In this document: positions 9,692-18,163 of the stretch, piece by piece
How the letters are laid out: every line of letters begins with the position of its first letter
Numbering within the stretch: the stretch's first letter is position 1
Origin: Aureitalea sp. L0-47
Lineage (GTDB): Bacteria > Bacteroidota > Bacteroidia > Flavobacteriales > Flavobacteriaceae
Direction of reading: 5' to 3'
Assembly: GCF_026126405.1 (NCBI RefSeq)
Contig: NZ_JAFMTQ010000004.1
Location: 1 to 64,000, forward strand
Length of the DNA stretch: 64,000 nucleotides
Made by a program: the position numbers and the translations under genes
Notes under the pieces: generated by a model
Database searches by the model: none
What the model saw: the letters and a program-made list of their open reading frames with translations, nothing else
Told to the model about the DNA's origin: nothing

Positions 9692-9763
9692 TATTGGTAT
9701 TTTAGTATGTTGGTGTGTTGGTGTGTTGGTATGCTAGTATGTTAGTATGTTAGTATGTTCGTA
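9692..9763. repeat. Tandem octamer repeat, about nine TGTTAGTA-like units
   Basis: Nine contiguous 8-bp units run from 9692 to 9763, drifting between TATTGGTA, TGTTGGTG, TGCTAGTA and TGTTAGTA. They lie in the leader of ridA. Purpose is unknown. Confidence 0.8.
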
Positions 9764-9788
9764 ATCTATATAATTACTGTTCACTCTG

Positions 9789-9823
9789 CTCACTTCTCAC
9801 TTCTCACTTCTCACTTCTCACTT
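9789..9823. repeat. Five perfect tandem CTCACTT heptamers
   Basis: CTCACTT is repeated five times without interruption, then decays into related heptamers (TTCACTG, CTAACTT) until about 9857. It lies between the end of lptD (9863) and ridA. Confidence 0.85.
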
Positions 9824-9862
9824 TTCACTGCTAACTTCTTACTGAACACTGCTCATGGAACA

Positions 9863-12631
9863 CTACAACCCTCGGTCCGGTTCTCGTCGTTGATCGTATT
9901 TGATGTCACTTAGTACGTTGGAACGTATACCTACATAAAAGTACCAACTGGTATTGATACTTCCAATGGGAGTCCAGTTAAAGCGAAGCTCCCAACTTTC
10001 AAGGTCGCGAACAAAACGCAACTGCGTTAGGGTCACACCTTTATTTACAAAATCATATCCCGAAGATACTCCCACGCTCCATCTTGGTGATAATTCAACA
10101 TTTGAGCTAAACATCAGCGATTGTGAACTTATCTCATTCTGCCTGCGTTGATTTGAATAAGTCATTGTATACGCAACTCTGAGGTCCCAGGGTATGGAGA
10201 AGTTATACCAATCGACATTCCGCTCTCGTTCCGTCTCTTCATCCCGCGTTAGGGCTCTATCGTTGATCGAAGTTGAATCACCGAACAGGTCATCCGGACG
10301 TCCGCCGTTCCTAAAGGTCTCGTCGTTAAGATTGGGGTCATCATCCTCATCTCGCTCAAAATCCTTACTGGAAAAGGAATAGTTAAAGCTAATATTGGCA
10401 TTGGTGAGTCTGAAAAGGCTTCCACCGTTGTCTATATTCCACTCTTCGATTCGGTTATTGCTGTTGTCTAACGCATAAGGATCCAAACGTCCGAGGAAGT
10501 TCAGATCCAGCTTTTTCACAATTGGTATGCTACCCGAAAAACTTAGAGGATCTAAACGGAGTGAATCTCCGGCAAGGTTATAAGCAGTTCTAAAATTTAG
10601 GTTGTTCAGAAGTATGATCTTTCGAGGTTCGGTTTCAGTGGTGTCCTTACTTCGCACTTTAGCTTCCAGGGTATTACTGAGATTGAAACCAAGTGAACTC
10701 GCGAATGTGCTTCCCGGCCTGCCGTAAATACTATTCTGAAAGCGAGTGTATTGAACTACTTCAGCATTCACAGTGGGATCGGCAGAAGGAATAGTATATT
10801 CGTCGTAATACTGGTCGAAGGCAGGGTTTATGTTGTAGGAAATAGAAGGTCGCATTACGTGACGGACAGCCTTGATCTTTTTATCCTCTCCTTCTTTTTC
10901 AAAGTTAAACATTCCGTAAAGCGTGGTTCCCAAACTTGTAGAGAAGTTATAGGTAAGGAAACGGTCGAAACCTGAAACAGTGTCCCTTACAACACCACCT
11001 TCACCATCGTTAGCCGTGGGATCGTAATCCTCACGAATGGTTTTCAGGGTCCAAACTTCATTTAAACCCGTACTAATCGATGCGCTTACGTAATCAAATA
11101 TCTTGAAGTTAGTGCTAATGGGGATGGAGTGGCGTGCTCCCACTTCAGCATCGTTAAACATCTCGCTCTTAAAAAAAAGCGAATCTACGGTAGTGATGCG
11201 ATTTTCAGCAGAGAGGTCGTATTGTAAGTTTATATTCTGAATAATTCCTTTCTTAACCCCCGATTTAGGAGCAAATGGGAAGATTCGAGAAACATTGGCA
11301 TTAAGGTTGGGCAGCGACATATTGATCTGCTCCGTATTCGTATTCTGCTGATGCGTAGCAGCAACTGTCACATTCACCTGCGGTTCTCCCTCGAATGTCT
11401 TTGCATAAGAAACTGAAGAACTTAGTGTGTTTACCAGGGCACTGGCGTTGTTCACCTGGTTTATGGATTGTCTGAAGAATCGGCTACTACCAAGGTTTAC
11501 CGAAGCAGAGAATCGCGAAGTTGGATTCGCTTTTTGATCCTGCTGATGCGACCAACGTATGTTGTAAAGGGAACTCTGACTAAAATCCGGGAATCCCCTT
11601 TCACTATTGATCAGGTTCTCATAACGCACACTGATGTTTCCACTGAATTTATAGCGAAGGCTATAGGCAGTCTCACCCCGAAGCCCGTAACTTCCATTGG
11701 TGTAATAATCACCTAAAATGGTGAGATCTATGTAATCGTTAATGGCAAAATAGTAACCTCCGTTCTGAAAAAAGAATCCACGATTGTTATTATCCCCAAT
11801 TGTCGGGATGATAAATCCTGAAGTCCGATTTTCAGTAAGCGGAAAAAAGGCGAATGGCAGCCCGATAGGAGTAGGCACATCTGCGATGTACATATTGGTG
11901 AGCCCTGTTACCACTTTTTTCCTGGGAACGAACTTTGCTTTTCGAGTATAAAAATAATACTCCGGGTCTTCTACATTTTTAGAGGTAGTAAACTTCACAT
12001 TCCGAAGGAAGTACACCGAATCATTCTCTTTCTTGGTTGTTTGGGCAATGACCGTGATTCCCTGGTTTTCGGTTACAGTGTTGTATACTATGGCTTTCTT
12101 GGTTTCAGTATTAAAGCGAAGCGAATCCGGTTTTGCCTCATTTGGCCCCTGAACAAATACTGGTTTCTGCGAGTAGACGCCCGCACTGTCAATTCCCTTG
12201 GCCGAGATCTCGTTCTTGTTCAGATCGAGGATAATGAGACCTGCATCTATACGCATGTCTTCATACACGATGAAGGCATTGTTATACATATACACCTTGT
12301 TGTACTTTCGGTCGATATACACATAATCTTCACCGTAATAATCCACAATGTCCTGTAACATTTCAGGCTCAGGGATCACAGTATCTACCTTAACTGTATC
12401 CTGCACTGCTTCGTTAATCGGTGGTTGAAAGGGTGATATACTCACCGTAGTGGTGTCTGCGTCCTTTTCGCTCTCAATAACCACTTCGTTTTTTGGTGGT
12501 ATATCCTGAGCATTGAGGTATCCTATTCCGAAAAAAAACAAAACAAGCCGAAGACACAGAGCAGGCATCCTTAAATAACCAAGGAGATAAGAAGAGAAAA
12601 TTCCTTTGTATGATTTTGAAAAATTGTTCAA
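9863..12631 (-). CDS. lptD: LptD-like outer-membrane LPS-assembly protein
   Basis: The 922-residue protein matches the flavobacterial LptD type. It has a signal peptide ending NAQ, an OstA-like N-terminal domain (about 85-240, DYVYIDRKYNKVYMYNNA) and a large beta-barrel with alternating aromatic strands and a C-terminal aromatic-rich region. LptD inserts lipopolysaccharide into the outer leaflet. The open frame begins with TTG at 12631. An internal ATG (12568) would leave a cleaner signal peptide, MPALCLRLVLFFFGIG, so the start is uncertain. It is divergent from the amidase gene. Confidence 0.82.
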   Translation of the reverse strand: MNNFSKSYKGIFSSYLLGYLRMPALCLRLVLFFFGIGYLNAQDIPPKNEVVIESEKDADTTTVSISPFQPPINEAVQDTVKVDTVIPEPEMLQDIVDYYGEDYVYIDRKYNKVYMYNNAFIVYEDMRIDAGLIILDLNKNEISAKGIDSAGVYSQKPVFVQGPNEAKPDSLRFNTETKKAIVYNTVTENQGITVIAQTTKKENDSVYFLRNVKFTTSKNVEDPEYYFYTRKAKFVPRKKVVTGLTNMYIADVPTPIGLPFAFFPLTENRTSGFIIPTIGDNNNRGFFFQNGGYYFAINDYIDLTILGDYYTNGSYGLRGETAYSLRYKFSGNISVRYENLINSERGFPDFSQSSLYNIRWSHQQDQKANPTSRFSASVNLGSSRFFRQSINQVNNASALVNTLSSSVSYAKTFEGEPQVNVTVAATHQQNTNTEQINMSLPNLNANVSRIFPFAPKSGVKKGIIQNINLQYDLSAENRITTVDSLFFKSEMFNDAEVGARHSIPISTNFKIFDYVSASISTGLNEVWTLKTIREDYDPTANDGEGGVVRDTVSGFDRFLTYNFSTSLGTTLYGMFNFEKEGEDKKIKAVRHVMRPSISYNINPAFDQYYDEYTIPSADPTVNAEVVQYTRFQNSIYGRPGSTFASSLGFNLSNTLEAKVRSKDTTETEPRKIILLNNLNFRTAYNLAGDSLRLDPLSFSGSIPIVKKLDLNFLGRLDPYALDNSNNRIEEWNIDNGGSLFRLTNANISFNYSFSSKDFERDEDDDPNLNDETFRNGGRPDDLFGDSTSINDRALTRDEETERERNVDWYNFSIPWDLRVAYTMTYSNQRRQNEISSQSLMFSSNVELSPRWSVGVSSGYDFVNKGVTLTQLRFVRDLESWELRFNWTPIGSINTSWYFYVGIRSNVLSDIKYDQRREPDRGL

Positions 12632-12818
12632 AAGTTTAAAATTAAATTTTCAACAAAGGAACTTTGCATAACCTATTTTCGATTTTCTTTGTGATGAGCA
12701 AAATACGCTATGCCCGTTTGGCCTAGTTTTTGAATATCCAAAATTAAGCATATTTTTTATGTGGGATTTTAAATTTCGGATTTTAAAATATCAATTTTCA
12801 TCACACGTTATTAACAAC

Positions 12819-13940
12819 ATGAGAACGAAGATTTTACTTTTTTTCGTACTTGCCATCACTGCTTTAACGCTGGCATCCTTCATTGGCCACAACAATGATA
12901 CCAACAAAACCTTCGTGGTTGTACTGGATGCAGGTCATGGAGGCAAGGATCCAGGTAACAGGGGAAATGGTTATAAAGAGAAGGATATAGCGCTTGATGT
13001 AACGCTGAAAGTAGGGAAGATCCTCGAAAAACAACCGTATATCAAGGTAATCTACACTCGCAAAACAGATGTATTCCTGGAATTACACGAAAGAGCAGCC
13101 ATTGCGAATAAAGCAGATGCCGACGTATTTGTCTCCATTCACTGTAATTCCCATCACACACAGGCCTATGGAGCGGAAACATTTGTTATGGGTCTAAGCA
13201 AGAGCAAACAGAACCTGAATACTGCCAAAAAAGAGAATGAAGTAATCTTCCTTGAGGATGATTACGAAGAGAAGTACGTTGGATTCGACCCTAATTCTCC
13301 GGAATCGTTTATCGGTCTCACCATTCTTCAAGAAGAATACCTGGACCAGTCTATCATGCTTGCCGGTCTCATCCAGAGTAATATGGTGAACAATCTCAAA
13401 AGGAAGGATAGAAGCGTGAAACAGGATGTTTTTTGGGTTCTGCATAACACCTACATGCCAAGTGTCCTGGTAGAACTGGGCTTTTTAACGCACAAAAAAG
13501 AAGGACCCTACGTAAACTCCAAAAAAGGTAGGGAACAACTCGCAAGGGAGATCGCAAATGGTATTGTTACCTATCGAAAGAACTTATTGCTCGCAACGGC
13601 AGAATCACAGAACCCTGTGATAACTGAGAAGGAAATTGAAGAAGCGATGGAAAAGGCCGAGGAAGACATCTATGAAGATGTGGTTTTTAAAGTACAGTTA
13701 CTGGCTAGTAAAAAGAAGATCGAAACCTTTGCTTATAATTTTAACGGATTGAAAGAAGTGAATCGGCATCTGGAAGATGGCTTATATAAATACTATTATG
13801 GGAAGACGTCCGATTATAACAAAATCCGCCTCATGCAGACCTATGCAAAGGACAATGGCTATCCTACCTGTTACATTGTAGCCTTCAGGGATGGCGAGAA
13901 ATTAAAACTATCGCAGGTCCTAAAATCGGGAGACAAATAG
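12819..13940 (+). CDS. N-acetylmuramoyl-L-alanine amidase with SPOR-like tail
   Basis: This is an amidase_3 (AmiC-type) zinc enzyme cleaving the amide between N-acetylmuramic acid and the stem peptide in the periplasm. Zinc-ligand segments are visible: LDAGHGGKDPG, SIHCNSHH and the catalytic glutamate in VLVELGFLTHK. The C-terminal region after about residue 280 (FKVQLLASKKKI, YKYYYGKT) looks like a SPOR domain, which would target division-site glycans. The ATG at 12819 gives a normal signal sequence, whereas the longer frame from 12759 adds an untypical extension. Confidence 0.9.
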   Translation: MRTKILLFFVLAITALTLASFIGHNNDTNKTFVVVLDAGHGGKDPGNRGNGYKEKDIALDVTLKVGKILEKQPYIKVIYTRKTDVFLELHERAAIANKADADVFVSIHCNSHHTQAYGAETFVMGLSKSKQNLNTAKKENEVIFLEDDYEEKYVGFDPNSPESFIGLTILQEEYLDQSIMLAGLIQSNMVNNLKRKDRSVKQDVFWVLHNTYMPSVLVELGFLTHKKEGPYVNSKKGREQLAREIANGIVTYRKNLLLATAESQNPVITEKEIEEAMEKAEEDIYEDVVFKVQLLASKKKIETFAYNFNGLKEVNRHLEDGLYKYYYGKTSDYNKIRLMQTYAKDNGYPTCYIVAFRDGEKLKLSQVLKSGDK

Positions 13941-13994
13941 ATCGGTTTTATTAGATTTATTTCTAAATTTGTTTCAGCACTTAAAAAACGGCCC

Positions 13995-14945
13995 TTGAAG
14001 CTATCCAAAGAACTAAAAACAGGCATTTTCGCTATAGTAGTCATCCTACTTTTCATCTTTGGTTACAGCTATCTCAAAGGGACGAATCTGCTCGATAATC
14101 AGCGTACGTTTTTTGTGAAGTACAACAATGTGGAAGGCCTTGCCGTTGGTGCACCAGTAACTATTAACGGTTACCAGGTAGGAAAAGTTATTGACATTGA
14201 TTTTGTGAATGGCAATGGAGATCTTCTGGTTACATTTTCCGTAGAAAAGGAATTCAATTTTTCCAAAGAAAGCATAGTAGAGATCTACAGCAGTAGTTTT
14301 ATCGGCGGAAATAATCTGGGCATTAAACCGTCCTACGACCCGAATAACGTAGCAAAGGCCGGCGATACGTTAAAAGGAGAGATACAACAAAATATAATGG
14401 ATCAGGTTACCGGTAAGCTGGCACCGCTGGAAGCTAAGGTTCAGAGTACACTTACCAGCCTGGATACGCTGCTAATAAGTGTGAATGAAGTTCTGGACGA
14501 AGACAGCAGAGAAAATCTTAAGAGAACCATTGCAAATCTAAGTGCCACAGTGGCCGAATTCAGGGGAGCTTCTTCTTCCATGAATACTCTTTTAAAAGAT
14601 AACAAAGACAAACTCAACAGCACCATAGCAAACCTTGACAGTACCTCAGAGAACTTCGCGAAACTGTCCGACTCACTTGCTGAGATCGAAGTTGGTAAAA
14701 TGGCAAAAGAACTGGAGGGTACACTAAATCGCTTCAAAAATATTGCTTCCCAAATAGAGAGCGGTGAAGGAAGTGTGGGCAAATTGCTGAAGGATGAAGA
14801 ACTGTACGACAACCTTGCTGGGGCATCCCTTCAAATAGAAAAATTATTAGAGGATATGAGACTAAATCCGAAGCGTTACGTGCATTTTTCGCTCTTCGGA
14901 AAACGTCCTAAACCCTACGAACCGCCAAAAGAAAACGAAGAGTAA
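13995..14945 (+). CDS. MCE/MlaD-family protein
   Basis: The 316-residue protein has one N-terminal transmembrane helix (about 10-27), an MCE domain (VKYNNVEGLAVGAPVTINGYQVG, VEIYSSSFIGGNNLGI) and a long helical C-terminal part. It is likely the substrate-binding part of a phospholipid-transport system across the periplasm. The start codon is TTG, 54 nt after the amidase. The stop is immediately followed by the ATG of the Fe-S protein gene. No MlaE or MlaF partner is in the window. Confidence 0.87.
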   Translation: MKLSKELKTGIFAIVVILLFIFGYSYLKGTNLLDNQRTFFVKYNNVEGLAVGAPVTINGYQVGKVIDIDFVNGNGDLLVTFSVEKEFNFSKESIVEIYSSSFIGGNNLGIKPSYDPNNVAKAGDTLKGEIQQNIMDQVTGKLAPLEAKVQSTLTSLDTLLISVNEVLDEDSRENLKRTIANLSATVAEFRGASSSMNTLLKDNKDKLNSTIANLDSTSENFAKLSDSLAEIEVGKMAKELEGTLNRFKNIASQIESGEGSVGKLLKDEELYDNLAGASLQIEKLLEDMRLNPKRYVHFSLFGKRPKPYEPPKENEE

Positions 14946-16271
14946 ATGCTAGATTATTTTCCAAATATCTTATTCCTAATTGCATTGATTGTTGGGATCG
15001 GGTTCTTCACCCGAAATATCCGCAAAGTAGTTCGCAACATAAAATTAGGACGAGAAATAGGGGAGGTGACCGATAAAAAAGAACGCTGGGGGAACGTGGT
15101 TCGTATTGCCTTAGGGCAGTCGAAAATGGTTGTCCGTCCCGTCTCTGGCATCATGCACATCATCGTATATGTGGGCTTTGTAATTATCAACATTGAAGTC
15201 CTGGAGATCATTATAGACGGTATATTCGGCACACACAGGATCTTTTCTTTTCTTGGGCCCGTTTACGATTGGCTTATTGCATCCTTCGAAGTTCTGGCGC
15301 TATTGGTCCTGGTTGCTGTAGTCGTATTTTGGATCAGGCGTAATGTTCAACGCATAAAGCGTTTCATGAACCCGGAGATGAAGGGCTGGCCAAAGAACGA
15401 TGCGAATTACATTCTTTATTTTGAAGTAGTCCTGATGATGCTGTTCCTCACCATGAATGCGACAGACCATCAGTTGCAAATATTAGGTGCAGAACATTAT
15501 TCTGAAGCTGGTATGTTCCCGGTAAGTAATTTCATGCTGCCACTCTTCAGCGATATGTCTGTAGATACATTGGTACTCGTAGAACGCATAGCATGGTGGT
15601 TACACATTCTTGGCATTTTAGTGTTCCTGAATTATCTGTATTTCAGTAAACATCTGCATATTCTACTTGCTTTTCCCAATGTTTTCTTCGGAAAGATCAA
15701 CCCAAAAGGGCAATTCAGCAACCTGGAATCCGTCACTAATGAAGTGAAGCTTATGATGGATCCCAACGCAGATCCATTCGCCGCACCGCCCGAAGGTGCC
15801 GAAACACCGGCCAAATTTGGGGCTAGTGATGTGATGGATTTAAACAGGGTCCAGCTACTGAATGCATATACCTGTACCGAATGTGGACGCTGTACCAGTG
15901 AGTGTCCGGCCAATCAGACCGGAAAGAAGCTATCTCCCCGTAAGATCATGATGGATACACGGGATCGGTTGGAGGAAGTTGGAAAGAACATCAACAAAAA
16001 CGGTGAGTTCAAGGAAGATGGAAAGCAATTACTGGACGATTATATCTCCAGGGAAGAATTATGGGCATGTACAACCTGTAATGCCTGTGTTGAAGCCTGT
16101 CCTGTTAGTATTGATCCGCTCTCCATAATCATGGACATGAGGCAATATCTTGTTATGGAACAATCGGCCGCACCAACAGAATTAAACGTGGCAATGACCA
16201 ATATTGAAAACAACGGCGCTCCATGGCCGTATAACCAAATGGATAGATTGAACTGGAAAAACGAAGCATAA
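14946..16271 (+). CDS. Membrane (Fe-S)-binding oxidoreductase subunit
   Basis: This 441-residue protein has an N-terminal half with four to five membrane helices and a C-terminal ferredoxin-like domain. Two CxxCxxCxxxCP clusters are present (CTECGRCTSECP and CTTCNACVEACP), binding two [4Fe-4S] clusters. It resembles HdrD/GlpC-type proteins that pass electrons to quinone. Its partner with CCG domains is encoded at 16865, so the two probably form one complex. A HAD-like gene sits between them. Confidence 0.87.
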   Translation: MLDYFPNILFLIALIVGIGFFTRNIRKVVRNIKLGREIGEVTDKKERWGNVVRIALGQSKMVVRPVSGIMHIIVYVGFVIINIEVLEIIIDGIFGTHRIFSFLGPVYDWLIASFEVLALLVLVAVVVFWIRRNVQRIKRFMNPEMKGWPKNDANYILYFEVVLMMLFLTMNATDHQLQILGAEHYSEAGMFPVSNFMLPLFSDMSVDTLVLVERIAWWLHILGILVFLNYLYFSKHLHILLAFPNVFFGKINPKGQFSNLESVTNEVKLMMDPNADPFAAPPEGAETPAKFGASDVMDLNRVQLLNAYTCTECGRCTSECPANQTGKKLSPRKIMMDTRDRLEEVGKNINKNGEFKEDGKQLLDDYISREELWACTTCNACVEACPVSIDPLSIIMDMRQYLVMEQSAAPTELNVAMTNIENNGAPWPYNQMDRLNWKNEA

Positions 16272-16335
16272 ATGAAACGAATATTGATAAATTTTAAGCA
16301 TTTTTTGAAGAAAGGGAATGAATAAAATTTTCAAT

Positions 16336-16374
16336 TTGAGAGCGAGCGTAGCAAGCGGTTACGCAAGTTCTCAA
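16336..16374. repeat. Nested inverted repeat in the Fe-S/HAD intergenic gap
   Basis: TTGAGA (16336-16341) pairs with TCTCAA (16369-16374), and inside it GCGTA pairs with TACGC. The resulting hairpin has no T-tract, so it is more likely a small repeat element than a terminator. Confidence 0.5.
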
Positions 16375-16417
16375 TTTTATAATTAAAATATTCAGATAAT
16401 TACTAAAATTGTAAGGT

Positions 16418-16852
16418 GTGAAACGAGAAGAAGCTGAAAAGTTACTACACGAAAAAGTAGAACAAGGAGAACAGGTTAGCCCGGTATTACCCGAAGGTGT
16501 TAAGAATTACCTTATCGATATCGACGGAACCATTACAGAAGATGTCCCAAATGAACAACCGGAGCGTATGGCCACTTGTGCACCATTTCCGGATGCATTG
16601 AAAACATGTAATAAGTGGTATGACGAAGGGCATCTTATTTGCTACTTCACTTCCCGAACGGAAGATCACAGGGAGATTACCGAAACCTGGCTGAATAAGC
16701 ACGGTTTCAAATACCATTCACTGTTAATGGGTAAGCCAAGAGGTGGAAACTATCACTGGATCGATAATCACCTGGTAAAAGCCACTCGTTACAGAGGTAA
16801 ATTTACCGACCTGGTAGAGAAGAACATAACTATACAGGTCTTTGAAGATTAA
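16418..16852 (+). CDS. HAD-like hydrolase (often mislabelled phosphoheptose isomerase)
   Basis: The 144-residue protein has an aspartate-rich HAD motif I (YLIDIDGTITEDVP, about 32-45), motif II-type FTSRTEDHR and a late WIDNH acid motif. This suggests a metal-dependent phosphatase of the LNS2-like or small HAD class. Homologues are often named phosphoheptose isomerase in databases, but no sugar-isomerase domain is visible. The start is GTG. It lies between the two Fe-S subunits, and its substrate is unknown. Confidence 0.72.
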   Translation: MKREEAEKLLHEKVEQGEQVSPVLPEGVKNYLIDIDGTITEDVPNEQPERMATCAPFPDALKTCNKWYDEGHLICYFTSRTEDHREITETWLNKHGFKYHSLLMGKPRGGNYHWIDNHLVKATRYRGKFTDLVEKNITIQVFED

Positions 16853-16864
16853 AAGAAGATTTCT

Positions 16865-17656
16865 ATGAGTGAGTCTATTCAGGTACCAACCATGGCGGAA
16901 TACATGGCACAGGGAAAACAACCGGAAGTTCTTTTCTGGGTGGGTTGTGCCGGTAGTTTTGATGACAGGGCCAAGAAGATCACCAAGGCTTTTGTTAAGC
17001 TCCTTCACAACGCAGGGGTGGATTTTGCCGTGCTTGGAACGGAAGAGAGTTGTTCGGGAGACCCGGCAAAACGAGCTGGAAACGAATTTCTTTTCCAAAT
17101 GCAGGCCATGATGAACATCCAGGTACTAAATGGTTATGAAATAAAGAAAATAGTAACCGCCTGCCCGCATTGCTTTAACACCTTAAAAAACGAATATCCT
17201 GAATTAGGTGGTAATTACGATGTGGTGCATCATACTCAGTTCCTGAGAGATCTTTTAAATGAAGGCCGACTGAAAGTAGAAGGAGGTAAGTTCAAAGGAA
17301 AACGGATCACCTTCCACGATCCTTGCTACCTGGGCAGGGCCAACAACGAGTATGAAGCGCCAAGAGAATTGCTTCGGAAACTCGAAGTGGAATTGGTGGA
17401 GATGAAACGCTGCAAATCCCGCGGCTTATGCTGCGGTGCCGGAGGAGCTCAAATGTTCAAAGAACCTGAGAAAGGGGATAAGGATGTTAATATCGAGCGC
17501 ACCGAAGAAGCACTGGAAACCAAACCGGATATGATCGCTGCCGGATGCCCGTTCTGCAATACCATGATGACCGATGGGATCAAAGCGAAAGAAAAAGAAG
17601 AAGAGATTTCGGTAATGGATGTTGCAGAAATGATCGCTAATGCAGAAGACCTCTAG
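16865..17656 (+). CDS. CCG-domain (Fe-S)-binding oxidoreductase subunit
   Basis: This 263-residue HdrB/LutA-like protein has two cysteine-rich CCG domains. The first includes VGCAGSFDDRA with TACPHCFNTL, and the second includes HDPCYLGRAN with CCGAGGAQMF and AAGCPFCNTM. Such domains bind a non-cubane or [4Fe-4S] cluster. Together with the membrane Fe-S protein at 14946 it likely forms an electron-transfer unit, and the donor is not encoded nearby. Confidence 0.87.
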   Translation: MSESIQVPTMAEYMAQGKQPEVLFWVGCAGSFDDRAKKITKAFVKLLHNAGVDFAVLGTEESCSGDPAKRAGNEFLFQMQAMMNIQVLNGYEIKKIVTACPHCFNTLKNEYPELGGNYDVVHHTQFLRDLLNEGRLKVEGGKFKGKRITFHDPCYLGRANNEYEAPRELLRKLEVELVEMKRCKSRGLCCGAGGAQMFKEPEKGDKDVNIERTEEALETKPDMIAAGCPFCNTMMTDGIKAKEKEEEISVMDVAEMIANAEDL

Positions 17657-17658
17657 TA

Positions 17659-18144
17659 ATGGTAATAGATTTTGACAAATTACCCGATGAATCCAGGATC
17701 TGGATCTACCAGGCGAACAGGAAACTTTCGGATGAGGAAGTTTCCGCCATAGAAATTAAGGCTGCTGAGTTCCTGTCGCAATGGACAGCTCACGGAGCCG
17801 ATCTGGAAGCCGGTTTTGAAGTTCGTTACAATCGTTTCATTGTGATCGGACTTAACCAGGCTAATGCCTCAGCTTCCGGTTGTAGTATAGATGCGTCTGT
17901 TCGTTTTATACAATCAATAGAAAAAGATCTCACTGTAGACCTTTTAGATAAGATGAATGTTACTTTTTACAATGGTAAGTTCATCGCACATAAGTCCCTT
18001 GCCGATTTTAAAAAAATGGCCAAGGCACGTTCAGTATCCCCAAACACTGTGGTTTTCAACAATTTAGTGAATACAAAAGCCGAATATAAAGAACACTGGG
18101 AAGTGCCTGCAAAGGACAGCTGGCACAGTCGTTTTTTAGCATAG
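17659..18144 (+). CDS. Conserved Bacteroidetes protein (not a true ABC ATPase)
   Basis: The 161-residue cytoplasmic protein belongs to a conserved flavobacterial family commonly named ABC transporter ATPase. No Walker A, signature or Walker B motif is present. Conserved-looking segments are SRIWIYQANRKL, WTAHGADL, RYNRFIVIGL and SGCSIDASVRF. It starts 2 nt after the CCG protein gene, so it is probably part of that operon. Function is unknown. Confidence 0.7.
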   Translation: MVIDFDKLPDESRIWIYQANRKLSDEEVSAIEIKAAEFLSQWTAHGADLEAGFEVRYNRFIVIGLNQANASASGCSIDASVRFIQSIEKDLTVDLLDKMNVTFYNGKFIAHKSLADFKKMAKARSVSPNTVVFNNLVNTKAEYKEHWEVPAKDSWHSRFLA

Positions 18145-18163
18145 TTTTTGTTACTTTCGACAT

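Noticed and set aside
9692-9857. Possible CRISPR array
   Set aside because: The repeats are 7-8 bp and contiguous, with no spacers and no cas genes.
16418-16852. Phosphoheptose isomerase
   Set aside because: Database names for this family suggest it, but the motifs are those of a HAD-like phosphatase and no SIS domain is present.
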